Origin: JBCBJX01 sp038522735
Lineage (GTDB): Bacteria; Pseudomonadota; Alphaproteobacteria; Caulobacterales; Parvularculaceae
Assembly: GCA_038522735.1 (NCBI GenBank)
Contig: JBCBJX010000002.1
Span: 1 to 64,000, forward strand
Direction: 5' to 3'
DNA: 64,000 nt
Under the pieces are notes generated by a model. That model was not told the DNA's origin. It was given only the letters and a program-made list of their open reading frames with translations, and did no database searches. Shown one piece after another: positions 25,945-35,700 of the stretch (positions within the stretch are counted from its first letter, which is position 1; the number at the start of each line of letters is the position of its first letter). A program made the position numbers and the translations under genes.

Positions 25945-26640
25945 ATGATCACGATCAGAAAAGCCGAAGACCGCGGCCCCGCCGATTTCGGCTGGCTGAA
26001 AAGCCGGCACAGCTTCTCGTTCGGCCAGTACTACGACCCGAAGCATATGGGCTTCCGCTCGCTCCGGGTGATCAACGAGGACCGGGTCGCGCCGGGCGCC
26101 GGCTTCGGCGCGCACCCGCACAAGGATATGGAGATCCTCTCCTACGTCCTCGACGGCGGGCTGGAGCACAAAGACAGCCTCGGCACGGGCTCGGTCATTA
26201 AACCGGGCGACGTTCAGCGGATGACGGCCGGAACCGGCGTCACCCACTCGGAGTTCAACGCCTCGAGGACGGACCCCGTCCACTTCCTGCAGATCTGGCT
26301 GTTGCCGGAGGCGAAGAACCTCGCGCCGGGTTATGAGCAGACGTCCTTCGCGAGCGAGCGGGACGGCCGCCTCGCCCTCGTCGCCTCCCGCGACGGGCGC
26401 GACGGCTCGCTCACCATCCATCAGGATGCGAACATCTTCGCCTCGGTCCTGAAGGCGGGAGGCGAGGCGGAGCTTTCCATCGCCGAGGGTCGCGGCGCCT
26501 GGGTGCAAGTCGCGCGCGGGAGCCTCGCCGTCAACGGCGAGCGCCTGGACGCCGGCGACGGCGCGGCGATTGAAGACGTCCGCCGCCTCGCCTTTGCAAC
26601 GGACGAGGGCGCGGAGTTCCTCGTCTTCGATCTCGCTTAA
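25945..26640 (+). CDS. Pirin-family protein (bicupin)
   Basis: A 231-residue bicupin. The N-terminal cupin keeps the pirin metal motif: GAGFGAHPHKDMEILSYVLDG supplies two His and one Glu, and GTGVTHSEFN supplies the last His. The C-terminal cupin (ANIFASVLKAGGEAELSI) lacks ligands, as usual. Some pirins are quercetinases or act as redox sensors; the substrate here is unknown. The start at ATG 25945 follows a GGGAGA. It stands between accC and aat, which are adjacent in many relatives, so it may be an insertion in that cluster. A strong terminator follows. Confidence 0.9.
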   Translation: MITIRKAEDRGPADFGWLKSRHSFSFGQYYDPKHMGFRSLRVINEDRVAPGAGFGAHPHKDMEILSYVLDGGLEHKDSLGTGSVIKPGDVQRMTAGTGVTHSEFNASRTDPVHFLQIWLLPEAKNLAPGYEQTSFASERDGRLALVASRDGRDGSLTIHQDANIFASVLKAGGEAELSIAEGRGAWVQVARGSLAVNGERLDAGDGAAIEDVRRLAFATDEGAEFLVFDLA

Positions 26641-26650
26641 GACCAACGGG

Positions 26651-26680
26651 AGCGCCGTCCTTCGGGGCGGCGCTTCTCTT
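26651..26680 (+). terminator. Intrinsic terminator after the pirin gene
   Basis: AGCGCCGTCC (26651-26660), a TTCG loop, then GGGCGGCGCT (26665-26674) form a 10-bp stem with one G-T pair, followed by the T-rich TCTCTTT. The stem begins 10 bp after the pirin stop. Confidence 0.8.
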
Positions 26681-26708
26681 TGCGCCCTGACTCGGGCAGG
26701 CTTCGCCG

Positions 26709-27410
26709 ATGCCCCGCGACGAAGCCCCGTCGATCACGCCGAGCGACCTCCTGCGGGCGTACTCTCTCGGGTTCTTCCCGATGGCGCGCGAGCGGGACGA
26801 CGACCAGATCCTGTGGGTGCGGCCGGACAAGCGCGGGGTCATCCCCCTTCACGGTTTGAAGATCTCCCGGTCTCTCAAGAAGCGGGTGCGCAACGCCGGC
26901 TTCGAGGTCAGCGTCGACCGGGATTTCGACGCGGTGATCGCCGCCTGCGCCGAAGAGACGGAGGATCGTCCGGAGACCTGGATCAACCGGCCGATCGAGA
27001 CGTTGTACCGTCAGCTTGCGGAGATCGGGTTCGCCCACTCCGTCGAGGTGCGCCGGGAGGGCGCGCTCGTCGGCGGGCTTTACGGGATCGCCCTCGGCTC
27101 AGCGTTCTTCGGGGAGAGCATGTTTTCGCGGGAGACGGATGCTTCCAAAGTCGCCCTCGTCCACCTCGTCGCCCGCCTGAACGCCGCCGGCTACCGGGTT
27201 CTCGACGCGCAGTTCATCAACCCGCACATCGCACGGCTCGGCGCGGTGGAGATCGACCGAAGCGTCTATGAAGGCGTTCTGGACGAGGCGTTAACGACGA
27301 CCGCGGATTTCGCCGCGGCGCCGATCGATCATTGCGACGCGGCGTTCGTGCTGTCGCTCGCCGCGTCGGCCTCAGCGCCCTCTTCCGGCGCGACTTCGGT
27401 CGTACGCTGA
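26709..27410 (+). CDS. aat: Leucyl/phenylalanyl-tRNA--protein transferase
   Basis: A 233-residue GNAT-fold enzyme that adds Leu or Phe to proteins with N-terminal Lys or Arg, marking them for ClpS/ClpAP. Family signatures include ITPSDLLRAYSLGFFPMA, the LWVRPDKRGVIPL loop, NAGFEVSVDRDFDAVIAACA, TWINRPIETLYRQL, and GGLYGIALGSAFFGESMFSRETDASKVAL. The last 82 bp overlap the 3' end of the convergent DUF2155 gene, so the final 27 or so residues of each are encoded antisense to the other. The start follows the pirin terminator, so it has its own promoter. Confidence 0.95.
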   Translation: MPRDEAPSITPSDLLRAYSLGFFPMARERDDDQILWVRPDKRGVIPLHGLKISRSLKKRVRNAGFEVSVDRDFDAVIAACAEETEDRPETWINRPIETLYRQLAEIGFAHSVEVRREGALVGGLYGIALGSAFFGESMFSRETDASKVALVHLVARLNAAGYRVLDAQFINPHIARLGAVEIDRSVYEGVLDEALTTTADFAAAPIDHCDAAFVLSLAASASAPSSGATSVVR

Positions 27411-28024
27411 GCGCAGTCGATGACCCAGACGTCGTAGACCGGGTGCTCGAGCGGGTTGAGCGCCGGGCTCGACGCGAACATCCAGCCGGTGAACACCGTG
27501 TCGCCGCCGGGGCCCGGCGGGACGGAGGCGGGGTCGAAGTCTTCATCGTCGGCGACGAAGCGCAGGCCGTCCGCCGCATCGAGGTCTTCCGCCTCCCGGA
27601 TCGGGTCGATCTCATCTTCGACGGCGTCCGCGGGGTTGCGCTCGACGCCGTCGAGCCCGAAATCGCCGATCTCCAGAAACGCCGTCGTTTCGGGAAACTC
27701 CTCCGGCGGACGTTTGTAGCAGGTCCGCGCTACGATCTCGAGAGTTCCGAAGCGGACTTTCTCGTTGATCGGCGCGATGATGTCCGTATAGCGCGCGACG
27801 ACCTTGTCGAGGGCCCTAAGCGTCACCGAAATCGGCTCGACCACCGCGGCCTCCTCCGTCGGGGCGAGGGCGTCGAGCTCCGACTGCGCCGAAAGCCGCT
27901 CCAGCTCGTCGGACTGGAAGGTCTCCGCCGCCGGCGGCAGGTCCTCGCGCTCGGCGGACTGGGCGAGCGCGGCCGCAGGCGCGGCGAGGCCGATGGCGAG
28001 GAGCGTCGTCAGCGTGCGGTGCAT
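27329..28024 (-). CDS. DUF2155 domain-containing periplasmic protein
   Basis: A 231-residue exported protein. It has a signal peptide (HRTLTTLLAIGLAAPAAALAQS) and an alphaproteobacterial DUF2155 module: ITVTLRALDKV-like strand (SVTLRALDKVVARYTDIIA), FGTLEIVARTCYKRPPEE, and TVFTGWMFASSPALNPLEHPVYDVWVIDC. Two cysteines (ARTC, IDC) could form a disulfide. An acidic insert (about 120-165) splits the module. The function is unknown, but it sits between aat and mlaD in many genomes, which suggests an envelope role. Its tail overlaps aat antisense by 82 bp. Confidence 0.9.
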   Translation of the reverse strand: MHRTLTTLLAIGLAAPAAALAQSAEREDLPPAAETFQSDELERLSAQSELDALAPTEEAAVVEPISVTLRALDKVVARYTDIIAPINEKVRFGTLEIVARTCYKRPPEEFPETTAFLEIGDFGLDGVERNPADAVEDEIDPIREAEDLDAADGLRFVADDEDFDPASVPPGPGGDTVFTGWMFASSPALNPLEHPVYDVWVIDCAQRTTEVAPEEGAEADAASDSTNAASQ

Positions 28025-28044
28025 GGAGGTCTCCTTCAGCCGTC

Positions 28045-28497
28045 TTACTCGTCCGTTCCCGGCCCGCCGAGCACGGCGCGTGAGGCGAGGCCGATGAGAT
28101 CGACGGAGCCTTGGGTGAATGAGAAGCTCTGGCCGGGTTCGAGATAAAGGTCCGATCCGCCGGGCTCGATCGAGACGTAGGCGCCCCCCAGAAGACCGTC
28201 GAGGGTCACCTTTGCGACGCTGTCCTCGGGGATCGGCACGCCGCTGTTGATCGTCATGTCGACGGCGGCCTCATAAGTCGCGGTATCGAGGGACTGGCGC
28301 GCGACGGTCCCGACTTTGACGCCCGCAAGGCGCACGTCCGCGCCGACCGCGAGGCCGTCGATGCGGCCGAATTTCGCCGAGAGGGTGTACCCGCCGCCGC
28401 CGGAAAGATCGCTCCGCTGGGCGCCGTAGAAAAAGAAGGTACCGGCGACAATCAGCACAAGGGCGCCGACGGCGGTCTCGAACAGGCTGTGTTTCAT
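28045..28497 (-). CDS. mlaD: MlaD-like phospholipid transport protein (MCE domain)
   Basis: A 150-residue protein with a single N-terminal TM (LFETAVGALVLIVAGTFFFYGA) and one MCE domain (YTLSAKFGRIDGLAVGADVRLAGVKVGTV ... LDGLLGGAYVSIEPGG). MlaD forms the periplasmic hexameric ring of the Mla system that shuttles phospholipids between outer and inner membranes. The ABC parts MlaFE are not in this window. It lies 20 bp upstream of the DUF2155 gene on the same strand, so the two are probably co-transcribed. Confidence 0.93.
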   Translation of the reverse strand: MKHSLFETAVGALVLIVAGTFFFYGAQRSDLSGGGGYTLSAKFGRIDGLAVGADVRLAGVKVGTVARQSLDTATYEAAVDMTINSGVPIPEDSVAKVTLDGLLGGAYVSIEPGGSDLYLEPGQSFSFTQGSVDLIGLASRAVLGGPGTDE

Positions 28498-28538
28498 CTC
28501 TCTTCAGTCTCCCCGGAAATCGGATCGGCCGCGGCGCC

Positions 28539-28934
28539 TCAGGCGTCCGGCGACCAGGCGTCGTAACTTTTCTTCGGCGTCGCGCCGCCGCGGGCGAGCG
28601 AGCCTTTCGGATGATAGGCGAGCGGCGTGCCCGTCATGTTCGGCAGATGCTCCTGCTCGAAACTCTGGCGGCGGAGCGGCGCTTCCGTCGGCGGCTGGTC
28701 GAAGGTGTGATGCAGCCAGCCGTGCCAGTCCGGCGGCACCCGGGAGGCTTCCGCGACGCCGTGATAGACGACCCAGCGCCGCTTCACGCCGTCGGCCGAG
28801 CCCGACTTCGCGACCTTCTCCTCATAGTATTTGTTGCCCTGCCCGTCCTCGCCGACGAGGACGCCGCCCTTGGCGATGTCGAAGAGCGCGCCCAAGGTCG
28901 CGCCGTCCCACCAGGCGAACAGCTTCTTAATCAT
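28539..28934 (-). CDS. NADH:ubiquinone oxidoreductase subunit NDUFA12-like
   Basis: A 131-residue protein of the NDUFA12/B17.2 family, an accessory complex I subunit shared by mitochondria and alphaproteobacteria. Diagnostic segments are GKLVGEDxxGNKYYE-like (GGVLVGEDGQGNKYYEEK), RRWVVYHG, and VPPDWHGWLHHTFDQPP. It associates with the matrix/cytoplasmic arm near NDUFS6. It is the first gene of the run NDUFA12-mlaD-DUF2155, an order conserved in alphaproteobacteria. Confidence 0.95.
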   Translation of the reverse strand: MIKKLFAWWDGATLGALFDIAKGGVLVGEDGQGNKYYEEKVAKSGSADGVKRRWVVYHGVAEASRVPPDWHGWLHHTFDQPPTEAPLRRQSFEQEHLPNMTGTPLAYHPKGSLARGGATPKKSYDAWSPDA

Positions 28935-29005
28935 ACAGGATACCGTCCTTCCGCAGTCGGGCGGGACTATGGCGCCCGTCGCATCGAGGGTCTAGCGGCG
29001 GCCGG

Positions 29006-30139
29006 TCAGTCCAGGGTCCGCTGATAGCGCGCCATGGCCACCGCGACGACGAAGGCGGTGAAGAGGCCGAGGGCCGCGAATTCGCCGGCGAGATCGACGA
29101 GGCCCGCGCCCTTCAGCATGACGCCCCGGACGATCCGCAGAAAATGGGTGAGCGGCAGCGCTTCTCCGATCGCCTGCGCCCAGCCGGGCATCCCGCGAAA
29201 CGGGAACATGAAGCCCGAGAGAAGCAGCGACGGGAGGAAGAAGAAGAAGGTGAGCTGCATCGCCTGCATCTGGGATGTCGCGATGGTGGAGAAGGTGAAG
29301 CCGAGGGCGAGGTTCGCCGCCACGAACACCGTCACGCCGAGGAGAAGAACGCCGAGGGAGCCGAAGAACGGCACCCCGAAGAGGAGCGTCGCCGCAACCA
29401 GAATGACCGTCGTCTGCACGGCGCCGACGCCGACGTAGGGCGCGATCTTGCCGAGCATCACCTCGAAGGGCCGCGCCGGCATGGCGAGGAGGTTTTCAAG
29501 CGTCCCCCGCTCAGCCTCCCGCGTCATCGCCATACCGGTGATCATGACGAGGGTCATGGTGAGGATCACGCCGAGCAGCCCGGGCACGATGTTGTACTGG
29601 GTGATCCCCTCCGGATTGTAGCGGGAGTGGACGACCAGTTCGAAAGGCCCCGGCCTTGGGCTGAGGTGGGCGAGCGGGCCTTTAAGGTCGTGGCGGAGCG
29701 CCCGCTCGAAGATCGCCTCGGCGCGGGCGACGGCCGAAGAGGACGCCGCCGGGTCCGACGCGTCGGCGTCGATATGGATCTGCGGACGCTCGCCGCGCAC
29801 GAGCCGCTCGGTGAACCCCGCGGGAAACGAGACGACGAAGACGACCTCCCCTCGCGCGAGAAGATCGGCGCTCTCGCGCGGATCGTCCGTCTCCATCACG
29901 AACTCATAGTAGTCGGAGGTTTCGAGCGCGCGCAGAAGCGTGCGGACGATCGGCGTCGTCTCCTCCACATGCACCGCCGTCGGCAGCTTCTTCGGGTCGG
30001 TGTTGATCGCGAAGCCGAAGAGGAGAAGCTGCATGATCGGGATCGCCAGCATCATCCCGAAGGTGAGCCGGTCCCGGCGCATCTGGACGAGCTCCTTCAT
30101 GAAGACGGCGCCGACGCGCGCGAAAGCGTCCGGCATCAT
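29006..30139 (-). CDS. ABC-2 type permease (efflux, YbhR/YhhJ-like)
   Basis: A 377-residue membrane protein. TM1 (LTFGMMLAIPIMQLLLFGFAI) is followed by a large periplasmic loop (about 45-175) and five TMs near the C-terminus (GLLGVILTMTLVMITGMAM, VQTTVILVAATLLFG, LGVLLLGVTVFVAANLALG, LTFFFFLPSLLLSGFMFP, AALGLFTAFVVAVA). It should pair with the ABC ATPase directly upstream, whose last bases it overlaps by 4, and with the HlyD-type protein, forming a MacB/Ybh-like tripartite drug exporter. The YbhFSR system has two permeases; only one is present here. Confidence 0.9.
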   Translation of the reverse strand: MMPDAFARVGAVFMKELVQMRRDRLTFGMMLAIPIMQLLLFGFAINTDPKKLPTAVHVEETTPIVRTLLRALETSDYYEFVMETDDPRESADLLARGEVVFVVSFPAGFTERLVRGERPQIHIDADASDPAASSSAVARAEAIFERALRHDLKGPLAHLSPRPGPFELVVHSRYNPEGITQYNIVPGLLGVILTMTLVMITGMAMTREAERGTLENLLAMPARPFEVMLGKIAPYVGVGAVQTTVILVAATLLFGVPFFGSLGVLLLGVTVFVAANLALGFTFSTIATSQMQAMQLTFFFFLPSLLLSGFMFPFRGMPGWAQAIGEALPLTHFLRIVRGVMLKGAGLVDLAGEFAALGLFTAFVVAVAMARYQRTLD

Positions 30140-31059
30140 CCGTGGGCTCTCCGGTCGGCGCCCGCCTCGGCGGTGAGCGCGATGAACGCGTCTTCAAGGC
30201 TCGGGCGCACCTCGCGCCAGTCGACGCCCTCCGTACCCGCGACAGCGGCGGCGACGGCGTCGCGATCGCAGCCGCTCACATGCAGCGCCGCGCCGAAGTA
30301 AGCGACGTGATCGAGGCCCGGCCTGCCCTTCAGTCGTTCGGCAAGGCGGCGGACGCTCTCCCCCTCGCCTCGAAACGTGACGAGGCCGGAGCGTACGATG
30401 ATGTCTTTCACCGTCCCTCGCGTCACCGATTTGCCGTTTGCGAGGTAGACGATGCGGTCGCAGCGCTCGGCCTCATCCATATAGTGGGTGGAGACGAGCA
30501 CCGTCATGCCGTCCGTGGAGAGACGATGGATCTCGTCCCAGAAATCGCGCCGCGCCTGGGGGTCGACGCCCGCCGTCGGCTCGTCGAGGAGGAGAAGCCG
30601 CGGCTGGTGCATGGTGACGGCCGCAAGCGCCATGCGCTGTTTCCAGCCCCCTGACAGCGCCTGGGCGAGCTGGCGCTGGCGGTCCGCGAGACCAAGGGTT
30701 TCAAGGGTCTCGTCGACGCGGCGCTTCATGTCCTTCAGCTGATAGAGGCGCGCGACGAATTCGAGGTTCTCCCGGATCGTGAGGTCGCCCCAGAAGGAGA
30801 ATTTCTGGGTCATGTAGCCGGTCGCGCGGCGGATTTTATCCGCCTGCCGACGGATGTCCCAGCCGAGGGCCTCGCCCTCCCCCTCGCTCGCCGTCAGGAG
30901 GCCGCAGATCATCCGGATGGTGGTCGTTTTGCCGGACCCGTTCGGCCCGAGAAAGCCCCAGACCTCCCCCTTCGGCATCTGGATGTCGACGCCATCGACG
31001 GCGGTCTTGTCGCCGAAGCGCTTCACGAGACCGCGCACGTCGATCGCGAGATCGCTCAT
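30136..31059 (-). CDS. ABC transporter ATP-binding protein (efflux)
   Basis: A 307-residue cytoplasmic ATPase. Walker A is GPNGSGKTTTIRM, the Q-loop lies in GYMTQKFSFWGDLT, the signature is LSGGWKQRMALA, Walker B is LLLLDEPTAGVDPQARRDFWDEI, and the H-loop is VLVSTHYMDEAERCD. A C-terminal extension (about 215-305) is typical of drug/antibiotic exporters such as YbhF. It overlaps by 4 bp both the HlyD-type gene before it and the permease after it. Confidence 0.95.
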   Translation of the reverse strand: MSDLAIDVRGLVKRFGDKTAVDGVDIQMPKGEVWGFLGPNGSGKTTTIRMICGLLTASEGEGEALGWDIRRQADKIRRATGYMTQKFSFWGDLTIRENLEFVARLYQLKDMKRRVDETLETLGLADRQRQLAQALSGGWKQRMALAAVTMHQPRLLLLDEPTAGVDPQARRDFWDEIHRLSTDGMTVLVSTHYMDEAERCDRIVYLANGKSVTRGTVKDIIVRSGLVTFRGEGESVRRLAERLKGRPGLDHVAYFGAALHVSGCDRDAVAAAVAGTEGVDWREVRPSLEDAFIALTAEAGADRRAHG

Positions 31060-31997
31060 TGCAGCCTCACATCGACGGGAAGCCCCGGGCGAAGGCCTGC
31101 GTCGGCCGGCAGCCGGGCTTCGACAAGAAAGACCAGCTTGTCGCGGGCGGCGTTCGAATAGATGACCGGCGGCGTGAACTCCGCCTCCGACGCGATGAAG
31201 GAGATCTTCGCGTCCAACGCCTCGGCCCGTCCGTCCGCCTGCACCGCAACGGCGTCGCCGAGGGCGAGGCGCGCTAGGTCCTCCTGCGGCGCGAAGAACC
31301 GGACTTTCAGCGCGTCCTTCGGCAGGATCGCCGCCACCGGCGCGCCCGCCGTCGCGAACTCGCCCGTCCGCAGGAACACGTCCTCGACCGTGCCGGCCGC
31401 GCGGGCGCGCACCGTCCGCTGGCTGAGGTTCCAGGCCGCCTCGACGAGGGCCGATTGCGCCGACGCCTCCGCGGCGACGGCCGCTTCGCGCGCCGCATCG
31501 CGACCGGCGAGGCGCGCGACCTCGATCGCGTCTTCGGCGGCTTTGACCCGGGCGAGCGCCGCTTTATAGTCCGCGGTCACCTGATCGCCGCGGGCCCGGG
31601 ACGCGACGCCCGATCGAACGAGCGGCATCTGCCGGTCGCGGTCGGCGCGGGCGAGGCCGAGCTGGGTCCTCGCCTCCTGAAGCTGCGCCTCCAGACGGTC
31701 GATCTCCTCGCGTCGGGCGCCCGTCTCCAGATCACGCGCCTGAGCCGAGGCGCGGCGCGCCTGGGCTTCGGCCTCTGCATGGCGCGCCAGCTGCTGGTCC
31801 TTGTCGAGTTCGACGAGGACGTCGCCGACGCGGACGCGCGCGCCCTCGACGACGGAGGCGTTCTCGATCCATCCCGATTGCGGAGCCGAAACATAGATGA
31901 GTTCCGCCTCCACATAGCCGACATAAACGCCCGGTTCCGGCCCCGAACAGGCGGCGAGGAGCGACGCCCCGAGCGCTCCGTAAACGATCGGTCTCAT
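31056..31997 (-). CDS. HlyD-family membrane fusion lipoprotein
   Basis: A 313-residue periplasmic adaptor. It has a lipoprotein signal with a canonical lipobox (GASLLAACSG, Cys17), a biotinyl-lipoyl half-motif (APQSGWIENASVVEGARVRVGDVLVELD), a long coiled-coil hairpin (about 68-180), the return lipoyl half (VRARAAGTVEDVFLRTGEFATAGAPVAAILP), and a beta-barrel domain. It should link the ABC permease with an outer-membrane channel encoded elsewhere. It overlaps the TetR gene and the ATPase gene by 4 bp each. Confidence 0.93.
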   Translation of the reverse strand: MRPIVYGALGASLLAACSGPEPGVYVGYVEAELIYVSAPQSGWIENASVVEGARVRVGDVLVELDKDQQLARHAEAEAQARRASAQARDLETGARREEIDRLEAQLQEARTQLGLARADRDRQMPLVRSGVASRARGDQVTADYKAALARVKAAEDAIEVARLAGRDAAREAAVAAEASAQSALVEAAWNLSQRTVRARAAGTVEDVFLRTGEFATAGAPVAAILPKDALKVRFFAPQEDLARLALGDAVAVQADGRAEALDAKISFIASEAEFTPPVIYSNAARDKLVFLVEARLPADAGLRPGLPVDVRLQ

Positions 31998-32623
31998 CGC
32001 GGACCTCCGTCCTTCGTCTTCAAGGCCCGCATCAGCATGCGCTCGTGGAGGGCGAAGAGCTCCTCAAGATCGACCTCCGCCGCGGCGTCGTGCTCGAAAA
32101 CGATGCGCCAGATGGCGGAGATGACGATCGGCGCGACGACAAGCCTCGCGGTCAGAGCAGCGTCCTGAATGTCGAAAACGCCCGAGACGCGGCCGCTTTC
32201 CAGGATGGTCGCGACGACCGCGAGCGCGCGTTCGACCACGTCCTCGCGATAGGCGGTGACGGTCTCCGGAAAGACCGGCGCGTCGGCGATCAGCACCTTG
32301 ACGATTTTTGGAACCGGCGTCTCGCGGATCATCACCGGCGCGAAACGCATCATCGCGCGGATCGCGTCTTCCGGGTCGAGGGCGGCGCGCGCCGCCTCCT
32401 TCAGCCGGTCCGCCACCGGCGCCGCCTGCTCCTGGATCAGCGCGTTGAAGAGCGCGTCTTTGGAGTCGAAATAGAGGTACACCGCGCCTTTGGAGACGCC
32501 CGCGCGTTTCGCGACGTCGTCCATCCGCGCGGCTGTGAACCCCTTTTCGAAAAACTCCTCGAGCGCCGCCGCCATCAGCTGCCGCCGCCGGTCGTCTTTC
32601 GCCTCCTGCGTGGTCGCACGCAT
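31994..32623 (-). CDS. TetR/AcrR-family repressor of the efflux operon
   Basis: A 209-residue regulator. The N-terminal HTH is RRQLMAAALEEFFEKGFTAARMDDVAKRAGVSKGAVYLYFDSKDALFNALI, and a helical ligand-binding domain (about 75-200) follows. It is the first gene of the operon TetR-HlyD-ATPase-permease. A perfect short palindrome (32636-32649) lies 13 bp upstream of its start, between it and nrdJ, so autorepression with drug-induced release is likely. The inducer is unknown. Confidence 0.94.
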   Translation of the reverse strand: MRATTQEAKDDRRRQLMAAALEEFFEKGFTAARMDDVAKRAGVSKGAVYLYFDSKDALFNALIQEQAAPVADRLKEAARAALDPEDAIRAMMRFAPVMIRETPVPKIVKVLIADAPVFPETVTAYREDVVERALAVVATILESGRVSGVFDIQDAALTARLVVAPIVISAIWRIVFEHDAAAEVDLEELFALHERMLMRALKTKDGGPR

Positions 32624-32635
32624 CGCACCCTCATG

Positions 32636-32649
32636 ACTGACTGGTCAGT
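32636..32649. promoter_or_regulatory. Probable TetR operator
   Basis: ACTGAC-TG-GTCAGT is a perfect 6-bp inverted repeat with a 2-bp centre, and the flanking TG/TT and AT-rich TTATTTACTTAG to its right could hold the promoter. Its size and form fit TetR-family operators. Confidence 0.7.
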
Positions 32650-32786
32650 TATTTACTTAGACAGGGAGCGACCTTCAAGACGGGCCCTCGCAAAAATATC
32701 GGACGGCTTCGCGAATCGACGCCGGAGGCCGACTCGCGATCATCTGATATGCTTGCAATCAACGCCGCCGGACCGACGTGACGCCC

Positions 32787-35700
32787 ATGAAAATCAGCCG
32801 CTTCTACACCGCCGAAACCGCCTCCCCCTATGGCGACATCCGCTTCGCCGAACGGACGAGCAAAAGCGTCGGCGAGGCGGACGCGGGCCGGACGATCGAG
32901 GCGCCGCAGGCCTGGAGCCAGATCGCCGTCGACATTCTCGCCCAGAAATACGTGCGGCGGAGCGGCGTCCCGGCGGCGACGGAGCGGGTCGGCGACGACG
33001 ACGCGCCGGACTGGCTGAAGCGCCGCGCGCCGGCGAAGGGCGCGGAGGCCGGCGCGGAAACCTCCGCCAGGCAGGTGTTCGAACGTCTCGCCGGCGCCTG
33101 GGCCTGGTGGGGCTGGACCCACGGGGTGTTCGACGCTGAAGAAGACGCCCGCGCGTTCCATGACGAGCTCTGCTACATGCTCGCCGCCCAGATCGCGGCG
33201 CCGAACTCGCCCCAATGGTTCAATACCGGGCTCTACTGGGCCTACGGCCTCGAGGGGCCCCCTCAGGGGCACTACTTCGTCGATCCGGCGACCAACGGCG
33301 TGAAACGCTCGAAGAACGCCTATGAGCGCCCCCAGCCCCACGCCTGCTTCATTCAGTCGGTGACGGACGATCTCGTCTCCGACGGCGGGGTGATGGAGCT
33401 CTGGCGGCGCGAGGCGCGGCTCTTCAAATACGGCTCAGGCTCGGGCGCGAACTTTTCGTTCCTGCGCGGAGAAGGCGAGCCCCTTTCCGGGGGCGGAAAG
33501 TCCTCAGGCCTCATCTCCTTCCTGCGGATCGGCGACGTCGCGGCCGGCGCGATCAAATCCGGCGGAACGACCCGGCGGGCGGCGAAGATGGTGGTCGTCG
33601 ACGTCGACCATCCGGACATTGAGGCGTTCATCCGCTGGAAGGTCGACGAGGAAATGAAAGTCGCCGCCCTCGTCGCCGGGTCGGCGGCGCTGCGCGCGCA
33701 CCTGCCGGAGGTGATGCGCGCCGTCGTCGAGGCGGACGCGAAGCTCGACGAGGCGGCGCGGCTCGACCCGAAGGAGAATGCGGGCCTTAAATCGGCGATC
33801 CGCGCCGCACGGAGGGCGGGCGTCCCCGAAGGCGCGATCCGTCGGGTGATCGATTTCGCGGCGCAGGGCTTCACCCATATCGAGACGCCGCTGTTCGACA
33901 TCGACTGGGACGGGGAAGGCTACCGCTCCGTCTTCGGACAGAACGCCAACAACTCCGTGCGGGTCTCCAACGCCTTCCTGCAGGCGGTCGCCGACGACGG
34001 CGACTGGGAGCTCATCCGCCGCACCGACGGCGGCGTCGCGAAGCGCCTTCCCGCCCGCGCCGTCTGGACCGAGATGGCCGAAGCCGCCTGGGCGAGCGCC
34101 GACCCCGGCGTCCAGTTCAAGGACACGATCAACGAGTGGCACACCTGCCCCGCAGGCGGCGACATCCGCGCCTCGAACCCGTGCTCGGAATATCTTTTCC
34201 TCGACGACACGGCCTGCAATCTCGCCTCCCTCAACCTCGTCAAGTTCAAGCGCGAGGACGGCTCCTTCGACATCGACGCTTTCGAGCACGCCGCGCGGCT
34301 GTGGACGATCGTCCTCGACATCTCCGTCTCCATGGCCCAGTTCCCGTCGCGGGAAGTCGCGCGCCGGTCCTTCGACTACAGAACACTGGGTCTCGGCTTC
34401 GCCAATCTCGGCGGGCTCCTCATGTCCTCAGGACTTGCCTACGACTCCGATGCGGGTCGGGAGACGGCGGCGGCGATCACGGCGCTCCTCACCGGCGTCG
34501 GCTACCGCACGTCGGCGGAGCTTGCGGACGCCCTCGGCGCCTTCCCGAAACACGACGACAACGCCGAGGCGGCCGCCCGGGTCGTCGCGAACCATCGCGC
34601 CGCCGCCCATGGCAAAACGGGCAAGGCGGACTATCAAGGCCTCACCATCCGCCCGCAGCCTCTCGCCGACGCCGGGGGGCCGCGCCGGGCGCTCATCGCG
34701 GCGGCCCGCGACGTCTGGGACGACGCCGAGGCCCTCGGCGCCGAGCACGGCTTCCGCAACGCGCAAGTTTCGGCGATCGCGCCGACGGGCACCATCGGCC
34801 TCCTGATGGATTGCGACACGACCGGCGTCGAGCCGGACTACGCCCTCGTCAAATACAAGAAGCTCGCCGGCGGCGGCTTCTTCAAGATCATCAACCGCTC
34901 CGTGCCCGCCGCTCTCGAGGCGCTCGGCTACGCCTCCGACGAGATCGACGAGATCGTCGCCTACGCCGTCGGCCGGGGAACTCTCGACGGCGCGCCGCAC
35001 ATCAACCCGGAAAGCCTCCGCCGGGAAGGCTTCGGCGACCGCGAACTGGCGCTGGTCGAAGAGGCGCTGAAAGACGCTTTCGACATCCGCGCGGCGTTCT
35101 CCCACTATGTTCTGGGTGAAGAGTTCTGCGCCAAGGTCCTCGGCGTGCCGGCGGAGGACCTCGACCGGGCCGATTTCGACCTCCTCCGCGGCCTCGGCTT
35201 CGGCGACGAGGAAGTCGCGGAAGCCGACCTTTACGTCTCCGGCGCCATGACCCTTGAAGGCGCGCCTTACCTGAAACCCGAACACCTCGCCGTCTTCGAC
35301 TGCGCGACGCCCTGCGGCCGCAGGGGAACGCGCGCCCTCTCCATCGACGCGCACCTTAAGATGATGGCGGCCGTCCAGCCCTTCGTGTCGGGCGGCATCT
35401 CGAAGACCGTGAACCTGCCGGCGGCGGCGAGCGTCGAGGACTGCTCGAAAGTCTATATGCGCGCCTGGCAGCTCGGCTTGAAGTCCGTCGCTCTCTACCG
35501 GGACGGATCGAAGCTCTCCCAGCCGCTCGCGAGCGCCTTCATCGACACGCCGGAGCATTTCGACGAGGTCGAGGAGACCGTCGAAAAAGTCGTCGAAGCG
35601 CCCGCGGCGGAGAAAGCGCGGATCGTCGCGGAGCGGATCGTCGAGCGGGTGGTGGAGCGTGCGCCCGGCCGCCGTCGCCTGCCGGACCGGCGTAAGGGCT

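Noticed and set aside
32650..32786. Cobalamin riboswitch upstream of nrdJ
   Set aside because: The 137-bp gap shows no B12-box-like sequence and no room for the full aptamer.
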